From Indibacter alkaliphilus LW1 (lineage in GTDB: Bacteria; Bacteroidota; Bacteroidia; Cytophagales; Cyclobacteriaceae), in NCBI RefSeq assembly GCF_000295935.2, contig NZ_ALWO02000031.1, positions 63,113-127,112 on the forward strand: DNA of 64,000 nucleotides, given 5' to 3'. The notes below the pieces were generated by a model. The model was not told the DNA's origin. It worked only from the letters and a program-made list of their open reading frames with translations, and made no database searches. The translations under genes and the position numbers were made by a program. Below are positions 43,378-52,496 of this stretch, piece by piece. Every line of letters begins with the position of its first letter. Within the stretch, counting starts at the first letter, position 1.

Positions 43378-45909
43378 ATGGAAGCAAAATTTTCAAACAG
43401 AGTCAAAGAGGTGATCTCACTCAGTCGCGAGGAAGCTTTGCGTCTGGGTCATGATTACATTGGTACAGAGCACCTCTTGCTGGGCATGATTCGTGAAGGA
43501 GAAGGAGTGGCTGTTTCCATACTGAAAAAATTGGGAGTTCCCTTGGATGAACTCAGAAATTCAATCGAAAGGGCTGTCAAAGGGACGGCAAATCACAATG
43601 TAAAAAACCTTGCCAACATACCTTTGACAAGACAATCAGAAAAAGTGTTGAAAATCACCTATCTAGAAGCCAAAATCTTTAAAAGCCAACTGATTGGTAC
43701 GGAGCATTTGCTCTTATCCATCCTCAGGGATGAAGACAACATCGCAACGCAAATACTTCATAAGTTCGATACCAACTACGATTCCGTAAAAGAAATGCTG
43801 GAGTTTCAGACAGATTCTGGACCAAGGTCCAAAGCAGAGGCCGATGATCCCGATGAGGATGGGTCCAAATTATTCGGTTCTTCATCCAGTGGTTCTTCGG
43901 GAAGTTCTTCCAAAACTTCAGGTGAGAAATCAAGAACACCCGTTTTGGACAATTTCGGAAGAGACTTGACCAAAATGGCCGAGGATGATAAACTCGATCC
44001 TATTATAGGTAGGGAAAAAGAAATTGAAAGAGTAGCGCAGATTCTTTCCAGAAGAAAGAAAAACAATCCAATTCTTATTGGTGAGCCAGGTGTAGGTAAA
44101 ACTGCCATTGCAGAAGGTTTGGCCTTACGTATTGTGCAGAAAAAAGTATCAAGAGTTCTTTTCAACAAGCGTGTGGTTACATTAGATCTTGCCTCTCTGG
44201 TGGCAGGAACTAAATACCGTGGTCAGTTTGAGGAAAGAATGAAGGCTGTTATGAACGAGCTGGAAAAATCACCTAATGTGATTCTCTTCATAGATGAGTT
44301 GCACACCATAGTGGGTGCAGGTGGGGCCAGCGGTTCTTTGGACGCCTCCAATATGTTCAAGCCAGCTCTTGCAAGAGGAGAAATCCAATGTATAGGTGCT
44401 ACTACTCTTGATGAGTATAGACAGTATATTGAAAAGGATGGAGCTTTGGCCAGAAGATTCCAGATGGTGATGGTAGATGCTACCACCCCTGAGGAGACTA
44501 TTCAGATTCTCAACAATATCAAAGATAAATACGAAGATCACCACAATGTCATCTATACTGACGAAGCAATAGATGCTTGTGTGAAATTATCCGATCGTTA
44601 TATTTCTGATAGATTCCTTCCTGACAAAGCTATCGATATTCTCGATGAAGCAGGAGCAAGAGTCCATATCAACAATATTCATGTGCCAGAGGAAATCCTC
44701 AAGTTGGAGCAGGAGGTTGAAGATATCAAGGTAGAGAAAAACAGAGTGGTGAAAAGCCAGAAATATGAGGAAGCAGCACAGCTTCGTGACAAAGAGAAGA
44801 AACTCTTGGAGCAGCTGGAAAATGCCAAAACCCGTTGGGAAGAGGAAAGCAAAACCAAACGCTACACCGTAGAGGAAGAAAATGTAGCGGAGGTAATCGC
44901 CATGATGACCGGGATTCCTGCCAAAAGAATTGCCCAAAATGAGGGAACCAAGCTGTTGACCATGGGTGAAGAGCTTCAATCCAAAGTTATAGGGCAGGAG
45001 CAGGCCATCAAGAAGCTGACCAAGGCTATTCAAAGAACAAGAGTGGGGCTTAAAGATCCTAAAAAACCAATCGGTTCATTTATTTTCCTAGGTCCAACCG
45101 GGGTAGGTAAAACTGAATTGGCCAAAATCTTGGCTACTTATCTTTTTGACAAAGAAGATTCCTTAATCAGAATAGATATGTCTGAATACATGGAGAAATT
45201 CTCTGTATCCAGATTAGTAGGAGCACCTCCGGGATACGTGGGTTATGAAGAAGGTGGTCAATTGACTGAAAAAGTCAGAAGAAAACCTTATTCGGTTGTC
45301 TTATTGGATGAGATAGAGAAAGCTCACCCAGATGTATTCAACATCCTTTTACAAGTTTTGGATGACGGTATTCTTACTGATGGACTTGGAAGGAGAGTGG
45401 ATTTCAGAAATACCATCATCATCATGACTTCCAATATTGGAGTGAGAGATTTGAAGGACTTTGGAGCTGGTATTGGATTTGCCTCCAAGGCCAAGCAGCA
45501 AAGCATGGATGAAGTGATGAAGTCTACTATTCAAAGTGCTTTGAAGAAAGCGTTTAGTCCTGAATTTCTCAACAGATTGGATGATGTGGTAGTCTTCAAT
45601 TCTTTAGACAAAGAGCATATACATAAGATTATCGATATCAGTTTGAAGAAACTCTTCAGTAGAATTACAGATCTTGGTTACACAATTAACCTTACTGACA
45701 AAGCGAAAGACTTCCTTGCAGAAAAAGGTTACGATCAGCAATACGGCGCAAGACCACTCAACAGGGCAATCCAAAAGTATTTGGAAGACGCCTTGGCAGA
45801 AGAAATTCTCAAAGGAGAACTTTCTGACGGAGATGTGATTGTCGCAGATTATTCGGGAGAAGGAGAGGAGTTGACCATTAAGGTTGACAAAAAAGAAAAA
45901 GCCGAGTGA
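43378..45909 (+). CDS. clpC: ClpC-type AAA+ unfoldase subunit of the Clp protease
   Basis: An 843-residue class I Clp ATPase that unfolds substrates for ClpP. The double Clp-N domain (about 1-140) includes [20 protein letters not shown] and its second copy [21 protein letters not shown] Ser-rich linker ([20 protein letters not shown], two pieces) follows, then AAA1 with [16 protein letters not shown] and [17 protein letters not shown]-like middle domain is next ([20 protein letters not shown]). AAA2 has [16 protein letters not shown] and [23 protein letters not shown]-like ClpP loop occurs near AAA2 ([10 protein letters not shown]). It ends in a strong terminator and has no adjoining clpP or mcsAB. 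Confidence 0.97.
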   Translation: MEAKFSNRVKEVISLSREEALRLGHDYIGTEHLLLGMIREGEGVAVSILKKLGVPLDELRNSIERAVKGTANHNVKNLANIPLTRQSEKVLKITYLEAKIFKSQLIGTEHLLLSILRDEDNIATQILHKFDTNYDSVKEMLEFQTDSGPRSKAEADDPDEDGSKLFGSSSSGSSGSSSKTSGEKSRTPVLDNFGRDLTKMAEDDKLDPIIGREKEIERVAQILSRRKKNNPILIGEPGVGKTAIAEGLALRIVQKKVSRVLFNKRVVTLDLASLVAGTKYRGQFEERMKAVMNELEKSPNVILFIDELHTIVGAGGASGSLDASNMFKPALARGEIQCIGATTLDEYRQYIEKDGALARRFQMVMVDATTPEETIQILNNIKDKYEDHHNVIYTDEAIDACVKLSDRYISDRFLPDKAIDILDEAGARVHINNIHVPEEILKLEQEVEDIKVEKNRVVKSQKYEEAAQLRDKEKKLLEQLENAKTRWEEESKTKRYTVEEENVAEVIAMMTGIPAKRIAQNEGTKLLTMGEELQSKVIGQEQAIKKLTKAIQRTRVGLKDPKKPIGSFIFLGPTGVGKTELAKILATYLFDKEDSLIRIDMSEYMEKFSVSRLVGAPPGYVGYEEGGQLTEKVRRKPYSVVLLDEIEKAHPDVFNILLQVLDDGILTDGLGRRVDFRNTIIIMTSNIGVRDLKDFGAGIGFASKAKQQSMDEVMKSTIQSALKKAFSPEFLNRLDDVVVFNSLDKEHIHKIIDISLKKLFSRITDLGYTINLTDKAKDFLAEKGYDQQYGARPLNRAIQKYLEDALAEEILKGELSDGDVIVADYSGEGEELTIKVDKKEKAE

Positions 45910-45932
45910 GTTGTTTAACACCAGATTAATAG

Positions 45933-45961
45933 AACGGTCAGCGAAAGCTGACCGTTTTTTT
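45933..45961 (+). terminator. Rho-independent terminator of clpC
   Basis: A perfect 10-bp stem AACGGTCAGC (45933-45942) / GCTGACCGTT (45947-45956) has a GAAA tetraloop and a following T-run. Confidence 0.93.
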
Positions 45962-46165
45962 TGTTTGGATCTCATAGGTTGAATGGAACCTTATTTTCTG
46001 ATTCACTCTGTTCAAAAAAGTCAAGTAATAATAATCTCTTAGTGTTTTATATCTTTTTCGGCCAACAGCTTAAACTAATCAATAGGTTTTTGGATACCTT
46101 TCAGATTATAAAACTTGGAATTTTCAGCCTAAAAAAACAACATCCTAATATTCAAAAAAATTGCC

Positions 46166-47269
46166 CTAAGAAGCTAAAACCTCTTTCAATTGGGGTCTCT
46201 TCCCCATTTTTTTCAGGAAATTATAATGCGATCTTACAGCTCCGAAAAATGTGGTGTTTTCGTGATAAGGTAATCCAAATTCTTGAGCGGTATCCTTTAC
46301 TATGTCGGAAATTACAGGGTAGTGCACATGGCAGATATTTGGGAAGAGATGGTGCTCAATCTGGTAATTTAGCCCCCCAAATAAAGAAGTGATGAAACTG
46401 TTTTTCCGAGCAAAATTTGCTGTGGTTTTCATTTGGTGAACGGCCCAAGGGTCTGAGATACTCTTGTTGGAATGTGTCTCAGGCATATCTGTTTCCTCTA
46501 CGAGGTGAGCTAATTGGAAGATATTTCCCATAACCATTCCTTCTGCTAAATGCATCACCAATAGAATTGCCAAAATGTTGTACCATGCGAAAGGCATTAC
46601 AATAAGTGGAATGATAAGAAAGATCGTATAATACAATGCTTTGTATCCAAATAGCTTGAAGTATTCTGATCGAGGAGGGTTTTTCCTCTTTTCTCTCAAG
46701 GTCTTGTCAAAAAACTTCATATAATCTTTTTTGAAAAACCAGGAAAGGGAGGATAAAGAATACAGCATGAAAGAATAGAATTGTTGGAACCTGTGGATAG
46801 GTTTCCACTCTTCAGTAGCATTTATCCTAATGATGCCAGGAGCCACCTCCAAATCAGCATCATGGTCTACGATATTGGTCAGGGTATGGTGGATTTGATT
46901 ATGGGTAATTTTCCAGACATACTCATTGGCACCGATCAAATTAAAAAGCCATCCTAAGCTTGAGTTTAGCCACTTTTTATTGGAGAAAGAACCATGAAGT
47001 GCATCATGACAGATATTGAAGCCGATAAGTGTCATGGTGATCCCCAGTCCTGCTGCGAGCAGGAAGTGTATGAATATATGAAAATGGCCAAATACTAGCA
47101 GGCCGTACAAACTTATTAAAAGTCCAATTAGGATAATGGATTTTAGGACCATTTTCCAATTGGCTTTTTTGGATAAATTGTTTTTTTCGAAATAGAAATT
47201 TGTTTTATCTCTTACTGTTTGGAGAAACTGCGATTGATCGCTTCCCCCGAATTTAATTTTTCTGGACAT
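46166..47269 (-). CDS. Membrane fatty acid desaturase
   Basis: A 367-residue integral membrane di-iron desaturase. All three histidine boxes are present: FNICHDALHGSF, KITHNQIHHTLTN and NYQIEHHLFPNICH. The membrane pattern (about four helices, two before and two after the second box) and the final QIEHH match acyl-lipid/linoleoyl-CoA type front-end desaturases, but no fused cytochrome b5 is seen. It probably inserts double bonds into membrane lipids, useful for cold adaptation. I chose ATG 47269; an in-frame TTG is 15 nt upstream. Confidence 0.93.
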   Translation of the reverse strand: MSRKIKFGGSDQSQFLQTVRDKTNFYFEKNNLSKKANWKMVLKSIILIGLLISLYGLLVFGHFHIFIHFLLAAGLGITMTLIGFNICHDALHGSFSNKKWLNSSLGWLFNLIGANEYVWKITHNQIHHTLTNIVDHDADLEVAPGIIRINATEEWKPIHRFQQFYSFMLYSLSSLSWFFKKDYMKFFDKTLREKRKNPPRSEYFKLFGYKALYYTIFLIIPLIVMPFAWYNILAILLVMHLAEGMVMGNIFQLAHLVEETDMPETHSNKSISDPWAVHQMKTTANFARKNSFITSLFGGLNYQIEHHLFPNICHVHYPVISDIVKDTAQEFGLPYHENTTFFGAVRSHYNFLKKMGKRPQLKEVLAS

Positions 47270-47363
47270 ACTGGTTTTGTTCAAGTAGTTTGTCGTGACT
47301 TGATGAATTCAAGTATTTTGGGGCTATTCTAGCAGGTAGGTGGATTGTAAAGGTGTTACTTAG

Positions 47364-47549
47364 TTATAAAAGTTGAAGCTCCGCAAAGATTGTTTCTAGT
47401 TCTGAGCGTGTTTTTGCCAATTTTGCAGATAAATTATCAAGCATACTTTCTCTATAACCCTCTTGGAATTCAAAGTCCTGATCCTCTAAAATGGAGAATT
47501 TTCTTTTTAAGAGAATTTTCTGCTCTCTCCAGCTTCTTAATATTTTCAT
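47364..47549 (-). CDS. Small CsbD-like stress protein
   Basis: A 61-residue helical protein: MKILRSWREQKILLKRKFSI, then LEDQDFEFQEGYRESMLDNL, then SAKLAKTRSELETIFAELQ. The pattern W-x3-K-x2-LK-x-KF-x-L-x-D-x-D-x4-EG followed by a repeated KxxKT-ExxE helix resembles CsbD-family small stress proteins. Members are induced by sigma-B or stationary phase in other bacteria; here the role is unknown. Homology is judged from pattern, so it is moderate. It lies next to the desaturase on the same strand. Confidence 0.6.
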   Translation of the reverse strand: MKILRSWREQKILLKRKFSILEDQDFEFQEGYRESMLDNLSAKLAKTRSELETIFAELQLL

Positions 47550-48140
47550 AAATCGATTTTTTTATAAGGGGATCAGTTGGCTGGCTTGTCCAGTTGTAGT
47601 GTATATGTCGATGACTATCCCACTAGATATTGCTTACTTTTCACGCATCTTTTCCGGATTTTTAAGATTGAAGCCACCACCTACCAATATAGCATTAAAA
47701 AAAATGATAAAAGCTTTATTTCGAGAAAAGCTTAGTATTTTGACTTTGAAAAGGAACTTTTATTTTTTTCGACGGCCTTTTATTCAAATGCCGATAAATT
47801 CCAATGGTCATGAAAGAGGAGTTTTTTTTGCAGGAGATAGTTATTTAATTTTACGGAGACATCCTGAAGATTAAATTTCTGTTTTTCGATTTTTTTAAAG
47901 AAAAATGAATCAGTTTATTAGGTTTGTTTTGAATCAGGTATTGTTATGCCTCAATAATAGGTCTAAACTTTTTTATTCGGTAATATGGAATTATTTTCGT
48001 TCAAAAAGAGTCATATTGATAGTTTTTGCGTGATATACAATCATTGATTTAGCAATAGGGCAAAGCCTTCACTCTGGGTATCTGCGAAGTTAATGAAAGT
48101 GATTTGCTGATATGGTCTTCTTGTACCCTTATTTGATACT
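47550..48140. other. Gene-poor stretch, 591 nt
   Basis: An open frame of 127 residues on the plus strand (47491-47874) overlaps the CsbD-like gene and has no recognisable content or start context, so I do not call it. The rest is AT-rich with runs of T and no clear palindrome or RNA gene. The promoter of the antiporter gene must lie here but no full -33/-7 pair stands out. Confidence 0.5.
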
Positions 48141-49622
48141 ATGGATTTAACAATTGAGAATATATTATTTGTAGGGTCAGTTCTACTGTTTATCAGCATT
48201 TTAGCTGGTAAGACCTCCTATAAATTTGGTGTACCTACATTAATATTGTTTTTGGCAATAGGAATGGCTGCTGGCACAAATGGTATTGGCATAGAATTCG
48301 ACAATCCCCGCATAGCGCAGTTTATCGGAATAGTTTCTCTAAATTTCATTCTTTTCTCTGGGGGATTGGATACGAGTTGGAAATCAATCAAACCTGTACT
48401 GGGACAAGGTATAATGCTTTCCACAGTAGGGGTTTTTATGACAGCTTTATCTGTAGGGTTGTTCGTTTGGGCCATTACTGATTTTAATATTTATGAGGGG
48501 CTGTTATTAGGAGCTATCGTTTCTTCAACTGATGCTGCCGCAGTATTTTCCATCCTCAGATCTAAAAGCCTTGCCCTGAAATATAAACTCAGGTCTACAT
48601 TGGAGCTGGAGAGTGGGAGTAATGACCCCATGGCTTACGTTCTGACTATTGCATTTTTGGGTCTGGTTACAAACCCCGATGTTGGGACTCTGGATCTAAT
48701 TATTCTTTTCTTTAGACAAATGTTCATAGGTGCAGCTTTAGGGCTGTTGTTTGGTTGGCTCAGCAAAATCGCCATCAATAAAATCAACCTTGGCTTTGAA
48801 GGACTTTATCCTGTCCTGGTGATATCCTTGATGTTTGTTACATTTTCCTCTACGGATTTAGTGGGAGGGAATGGATTCCTGGCTGTTTATTTATGTGCTG
48901 TTTATTTGGGGAATCAAGACTTGACTCACAAGAGAACTATACTCAAGCTCTATGATGGAATTGCCTGGTTGATGCAGATTGTACTTTTCCTTACGCTCGG
49001 TCTGCTGGTAACTCCGATAGAAATTATTCCATATATAGGTTTAGGTTTGGCAATTTCACTTTTCCTCATTTTTGTTTCAAGACCTATAGGTGTATTCTTC
49101 TCCTTGATTCCTTTTAAAATGAAAATGAGAAGAAGATGGTATGTTTCTTGGGTTGGCTTGAGGGGAGCAGTACCTATAGTATTTGCGACATATCCCTTGA
49201 TTGCTGGCATAGAAAAGGCCAATATCATCTTTAACATTGTATTTTTTATTTCTCTGACTTCAGTATTAATTCAGGGAACATCCTTGTCAAAAGTGGCTGA
49301 TTGGTTGAAAGTAGCCTTACCGCAAAAAGTCAAACCCCGCTCACCATTGGATTACTTTCTGGACGAAACCCCCAAAACTTCTATGGTTGAAGTTGATATT
49401 CCTTTTGAGAATCCGGTAATTGGAAAAAAAATTCTCGATATTGGCTTTCCTAAAAATGCAATAATTGCGATGCTTCGCAGGAATGGCAAATACCTGACCC
49501 CGAATGGTCAGACAGAGATCAAAGCAAATGATCAACTATTGGTGTTGGCTGAACATGAAGATTCCATCAGAGCAGTCTATAAGGCTTTACATTTGCCTGA
49601 GCCTGATTTAAGTGATGATTAA
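48141..49622 (+). CDS. Potassium/proton antiporter (CPA-type, NhaP2-like)
   Basis: A 493-residue cation/proton antiporter. The transport domain has about 12-13 membrane segments (GVPTLILFLAIGMAAGTNGI, IVSLNFILFSGGLDTSW, LLGAIVSSTDAAAVFSIL with the SSTDAAA motif, LESGSNDPMAYVLTI with the ion-binding ND). The C-terminal soluble part (about residues 400-490) is a TrkA-C-like regulatory domain: VEVDIPFENPVIGKKILDIG, FPKNAIIAMLRRNGKYLTP, DQLLVLAEHEDSI. This architecture fits NhaP2/CvrA-type K+/H+ antiporters gated by cytosolic conditions. The next small gene starts 6 nt downstream. Confidence 0.93.
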   Translation: MDLTIENILFVGSVLLFISILAGKTSYKFGVPTLILFLAIGMAAGTNGIGIEFDNPRIAQFIGIVSLNFILFSGGLDTSWKSIKPVLGQGIMLSTVGVFMTALSVGLFVWAITDFNIYEGLLLGAIVSSTDAAAVFSILRSKSLALKYKLRSTLELESGSNDPMAYVLTIAFLGLVTNPDVGTLDLIILFFRQMFIGAALGLLFGWLSKIAINKINLGFEGLYPVLVISLMFVTFSSTDLVGGNGFLAVYLCAVYLGNQDLTHKRTILKLYDGIAWLMQIVLFLTLGLLVTPIEIIPYIGLGLAISLFLIFVSRPIGVFFSLIPFKMKMRRRWYVSWVGLRGAVPIVFATYPLIAGIEKANIIFNIVFFISLTSVLIQGTSLSKVADWLKVALPQKVKPRSPLDYFLDETPKTSMVEVDIPFENPVIGKKILDIGFPKNAIIAMLRRNGKYLTPNGQTEIKANDQLLVLAEHEDSIRAVYKALHLPEPDLSDD

Positions 49623-49628
49623 TAAAGC

Positions 49629-49982
49629 ATGAATAGAGCACTTCAAAAATGCATTTCATTTTTCGCAATACTGGCTTTATTGTCAGTATTGTTTTCGGGT
49701 GTGCAATTGAGGGGCGATCGATTGTATGGAGAGTTTTATGCAGAAACAATCAATGAAGGTACAGGTCAGGCTGAGTTTACACCTTTCTTATCGGGCATTC
49801 AGATTCACAAGTATAGTTCCAAATCGAAATACTTTCCACTTACTGACCAAATTATCCATTGGAAAAGAAAGCTAACTGAATTTACTCAGATTCAGTTGAA
49901 AAGTATCAAGACCTGGGAATTCAAGTCCCACTTTTCAGCTGCCAGTATAGAGGCTTTTTATACCTTCCACAGTTTTTGGTAA
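49629..49982 (+). CDS. Small exported hypothetical protein (117 aa)
   Basis: I do not recognise this protein. It has an N-terminal hydrophobic helix (CISFFAILALLSVLFSG, about 8-24) that may be a signal peptide, then a short region with strands (RLYGEFYAETIN, ITQIQLKS-like) and a basic aromatic C-terminus (AFYTFHSFW). It follows the antiporter by 6 nt and could be co-transcribed with it. Possible role with the antiporter is only a guess. A hairpin with a T-run follows. Confidence 0.5.
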   Translation: MNRALQKCISFFAILALLSVLFSGVQLRGDRLYGEFYAETINEGTGQAEFTPFLSGIQIHKYSSKSKYFPLTDQIIHWKRKLTEFTQIQLKSIKTWEFKSHFSAASIEAFYTFHSFW

Positions 49983-49997
49983 AATTATTTTTAATGA

Positions 49998-50038
49998 ACC
50001 CTTTGTTTTGATTTCAAAGGGTGATCTGTGATTTTTTT
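49998..50038 (+). terminator. Weak hairpin and T-run after the small exported protein gene
   Basis: ACCCTTTG (49998-50005) pairs with CAAAGGGT (50015-50022) around a 9-nt loop; a seven-T run follows 9 nt later. The gap makes it a weak terminator. Confidence 0.4.
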
Positions 50039-50061
50039 AGAATAAAACCAAAAATAAAGCC

Positions 50062-50541
50062 ATGGAATTTAATTCTTTAGGGGTTTTGATGATAATCACT
50101 ATTATCATTCTGATCCTTTTCATAATGATGAAAAAAATAAAAAACAATGATAGTGATACTTCGAAAAAGCTCTTTACTGCCTTTGAAGAACGAATGGGCC
50201 TTACCTGTGATGTTATTGACCTTAAGGAGGAGATTTATGGAATAGGACTGGATCGATCAAGTAATACCATAATCTATTTGAATTTCGTCAATGGTGTTGA
50301 ACAATGCATTGGACTGAGTGAATTCAAAGGAGTTTATGTCCATCGTGTGGAACAAAACAAACGCTCTTTTGGAAAGTCAAAGGAAATCACTGAATTTGTA
50401 TTTATTAAGTTATTGCCTAAGTCAGATCTTGCAGGACAGATAAGTTTGGAGCTATTCAACCATAAATGGTACCCCTTCAGTATGGAGGAGCTGGAGCTGA
50501 TAAACAAGTGGAAAAGGATTATTGAAGAAAACCTCAGTTAG
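50062..50541 (+). CDS. Membrane-anchored hypothetical protein (159 aa)
   Basis: I do not recognise this protein. It has an N-terminal membrane helix (LGVLMIITIIILILFIMM, about 6-23), a basic linker (KKIKNN), then a cytosolic domain of about 130 residues with alternating strands (YGIGLDRSSNTIIYLNF, KGVYVHRVEQNKRSF, ITEFVFIKLLPKS) and a C-terminal helix (ELELINKWKRIIEEN). It stands between hypothetical genes. It may be an accessory to the antiporter region. Confidence 0.6.
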   Translation: MEFNSLGVLMIITIIILILFIMMKKIKNNDSDTSKKLFTAFEERMGLTCDVIDLKEEIYGIGLDRSSNTIIYLNFVNGVEQCIGLSEFKGVYVHRVEQNKRSFGKSKEITEFVFIKLLPKSDLAGQISLELFNHKWYPFSMEELELINKWKRIIEENLS

Positions 50542-50615
50542 GTTCAGGGGTTTAAATTAACAATCCTTAACCCCTCTGTTTGAAATTTAGGCTTGGGGTT
50601 TGCGTATAGCAGGAT

Positions 50616-51533
50616 ATGAATTCGATGAACTATTACTTTTATAAGGCTTTATTGATATTTATAGCCTTGCCTTTTCTGATATCTCAGCGAATACCACAGG
50701 CAAGGGTACTGCCTTTGGTTCCCACTTATCAGGAATCCCTTTTTTCAGGACCTAAAAAAGCGGGAATTCTGGAAAACAAGACCATTGATGAGGCTAGCGG
50801 TCTGGCTTTTTCACAAAAACATGAGAACCTGATCTATACCCACAATGACAGTGGTGGTGATCCTATTGTTTTTATGATAGACAATAAAGGGAAAAGCCAA
50901 GGACAAATTGTCCTGGAGGGTGCAAGCAATAGAGACTGGGAAGATATTGCTGTTGGCCCGGGACCTACCAAAGGTCAAAGTTATGTTTATGTAGGGGAAA
51001 TCGGCGATAATAATGCTGTATATCCTGAAATCAAGATCTTTAGGTTTGCTGAACCTTCCACTCTCCAAGCGGAGATCAAGGTTAAGCCTGAAGTATTGAC
51101 CTTAGTTTACCCCGATGGGCCAAGAGATGCCGAAACATTGATGGTGGACCCATTGAGCGATGATATTTTTATCCTTTCCAAAAGGGACAGTTCCAATGTG
51201 TTGTATAAGACTTCTCGAAAAAATTTCGGAAAAAAGGAAAAAATCGAACTTGAAAAAGTCATGAAACTGGACTTTACCATGTCGGTAGCAGGGGATATTT
51301 CTGTAGATGGGAGCCAGATTTTGATCAAGAATTACCTGATGGTTTTTTACTGGACGAGAAACCCCGGTGAAAGCATTCCGGAAGCATTATCCAGAAAACC
51401 TGCGATTCTTCCTTACAAGCCTGAGCCACAAGGTGAGGCCATCGGGTTTCATACCTCGGGGAAGAGTTATTTTACTTTGAGTGAAAAGCGCTTCAATGTA
51501 GAGCCTACACTCTACAGGTATGATAAAAAATAA
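50616..51533 (+). CDS. Exported beta-propeller-like hypothetical protein
   Basis: A 305-residue exported protein, signal peptide near residues 8-24 (FYKALLIFIALPFLISQ). The rest looks like a beta-propeller or SdiA-regulated-like protein with motifs ASGLAFSQKHENLIYTHNDS, NRDWEDIAVGPGP, YVYVGEIGDNNAVYPEIKIF, DAETLMVDPLSDDIFILSKR and AGDISVDGSQILIKNY. The repeated order of W-E-D-I/D-I and G-E-I-G-D-N blocks is typical of exported propellers in Bacteroidota. No catalytic residues can be assigned. It is 28 nt upstream of ctlX. Confidence 0.75.
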   Translation: MNSMNYYFYKALLIFIALPFLISQRIPQARVLPLVPTYQESLFSGPKKAGILENKTIDEASGLAFSQKHENLIYTHNDSGGDPIVFMIDNKGKSQGQIVLEGASNRDWEDIAVGPGPTKGQSYVYVGEIGDNNAVYPEIKIFRFAEPSTLQAEIKVKPEVLTLVYPDGPRDAETLMVDPLSDDIFILSKRDSSNVLYKTSRKNFGKKEKIELEKVMKLDFTMSVAGDISVDGSQILIKNYLMVFYWTRNPGESIPEALSRKPAILPYKPEPQGEAIGFHTSGKSYFTLSEKRFNVEPTLYRYDKK

Positions 51534-51560
51534 CTAATTTGGTTTTTCAATTAAAAGACT

Positions 51561-52496
51561 ATGACCTTACAAACATCTTCCACCATTTTAATGGTAAGGC
51601 CTGCTAATTTTGGGTTTAATCCGGAAACTGCCGAGAGTAATTTTTATCAGAAAAGAGATGCCCGTTCCCCAGAAGCAATCATCCGTGCAGCTCAGGAAGA
51701 GTTTGATGGTTTTGTCAAAAATCTGGAAGATAAGGGAGTTCAAGTATTGGTAGTAGAAGATTCGGAGGAGCCAAAGAAAACCGATGCGGTCTTTCCAAAT
51801 AACTGGTTTAGTACGCATGAAAACGGGAAGGTTGTGCTATATCCCATGTTTTCACCCAACAGGAGGAATGAAAGAAGAATGGATATAGTCCAAATGCTTA
51901 TGATAAAAGGCTTTAAGGTAGATGAAGTAATAGACCTTACTTTTTTTGAAAAAGAAAATCAATTTTTGGAAGGTACCGGAAGTCTTGTTTTAGATAGGAT
52001 AAATAAAATTGCTTATGCCTGCAGATCCGATCGCACACACCCTGTCCCCCTACAGTATTTTTGTAGGTTGATGGAATATGAAGAAGTATCTTTTGATGCC
52101 GCACAGACTATTGACGGAATAGTTTCTTCTATTTACCATACCAATGTGATGATGCATGTGGGTTCAGAGCTTGCCGTTGTATGCCTGGACAGTATTCCTT
52201 TGGCCACCGAGAAGCTGAAAGTTCAGGAGTTTCTTGAAAAAACAGGAAAAAAAATGATACCGATTACCACTAAGCAAAAATTCAATTTTGCCGGCAATAT
52301 GCTTGAGGTAAGGTGTGAAAGTGGCAAGAAATACACAGTGATGTCTGCGTCCGCATATGATTCTCTGGGACAGGTGCAGCTCAACACCATCAAACGCTAT
52401 ACAGATATAATTGTACCTAGAATACCTACCATAGAAAAACTCGGAGGAGGTTCGGTCAGGTGTATGATGGCAGAGATTTTTCTTCCATCAGTGTAG
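51561..52496 (+). CDS. ctlX: Citrulline utilization hydrolase-type arginine deiminase superfamily protein (CtlX)
   Basis: A 311-residue member of the guanidino-group-modifying superfamily. The start ILMVRPANFGFNPETAESN, the DAVFPNNWFSTHENGKVVLY block, the RMDIVQMLM segment, GTGSLVLDR, and the catalytic end GGGSVRCMMAEIFLPS (nucleophile Cys301) match the CtlX group. The His in YHTNVMMHVG fits the catalytic base. CtlX proteins hydrolyse citrulline or a related compound in arginine catabolism; activity here is inferred. Its last 9 nt overlap the convergent SulP gene. Confidence 0.88.
   Translation: MTLQTSSTILMVRPANFGFNPETAESNFYQKRDARSPEAIIRAAQEEFDGFVKNLEDKGVQVLVVEDSEEPKKTDAVFPNNWFSTHENGKVVLYPMFSPNRRNERRMDIVQMLMIKGFKVDEVIDLTFFEKENQFLEGTGSLVLDRINKIAYACRSDRTHPVPLQYFCRLMEYEEVSFDAAQTIDGIVSSIYHTNVMMHVGSELAVVCLDSIPLATEKLKVQEFLEKTGKKMIPITTKQKFNFAGNMLEVRCESGKKYTVMSASAYDSLGQVQLNTIKRYTDIIVPRIPTIEKLGGGSVRCMMAEIFLPSV

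Noticed and set aside
47491-47874. Plus-strand open frame of 127 residues
   Set aside because: It overlaps the CsbD-like gene, has mixed composition with no family motif, and has no clear start context; the region is best described as intergenic.
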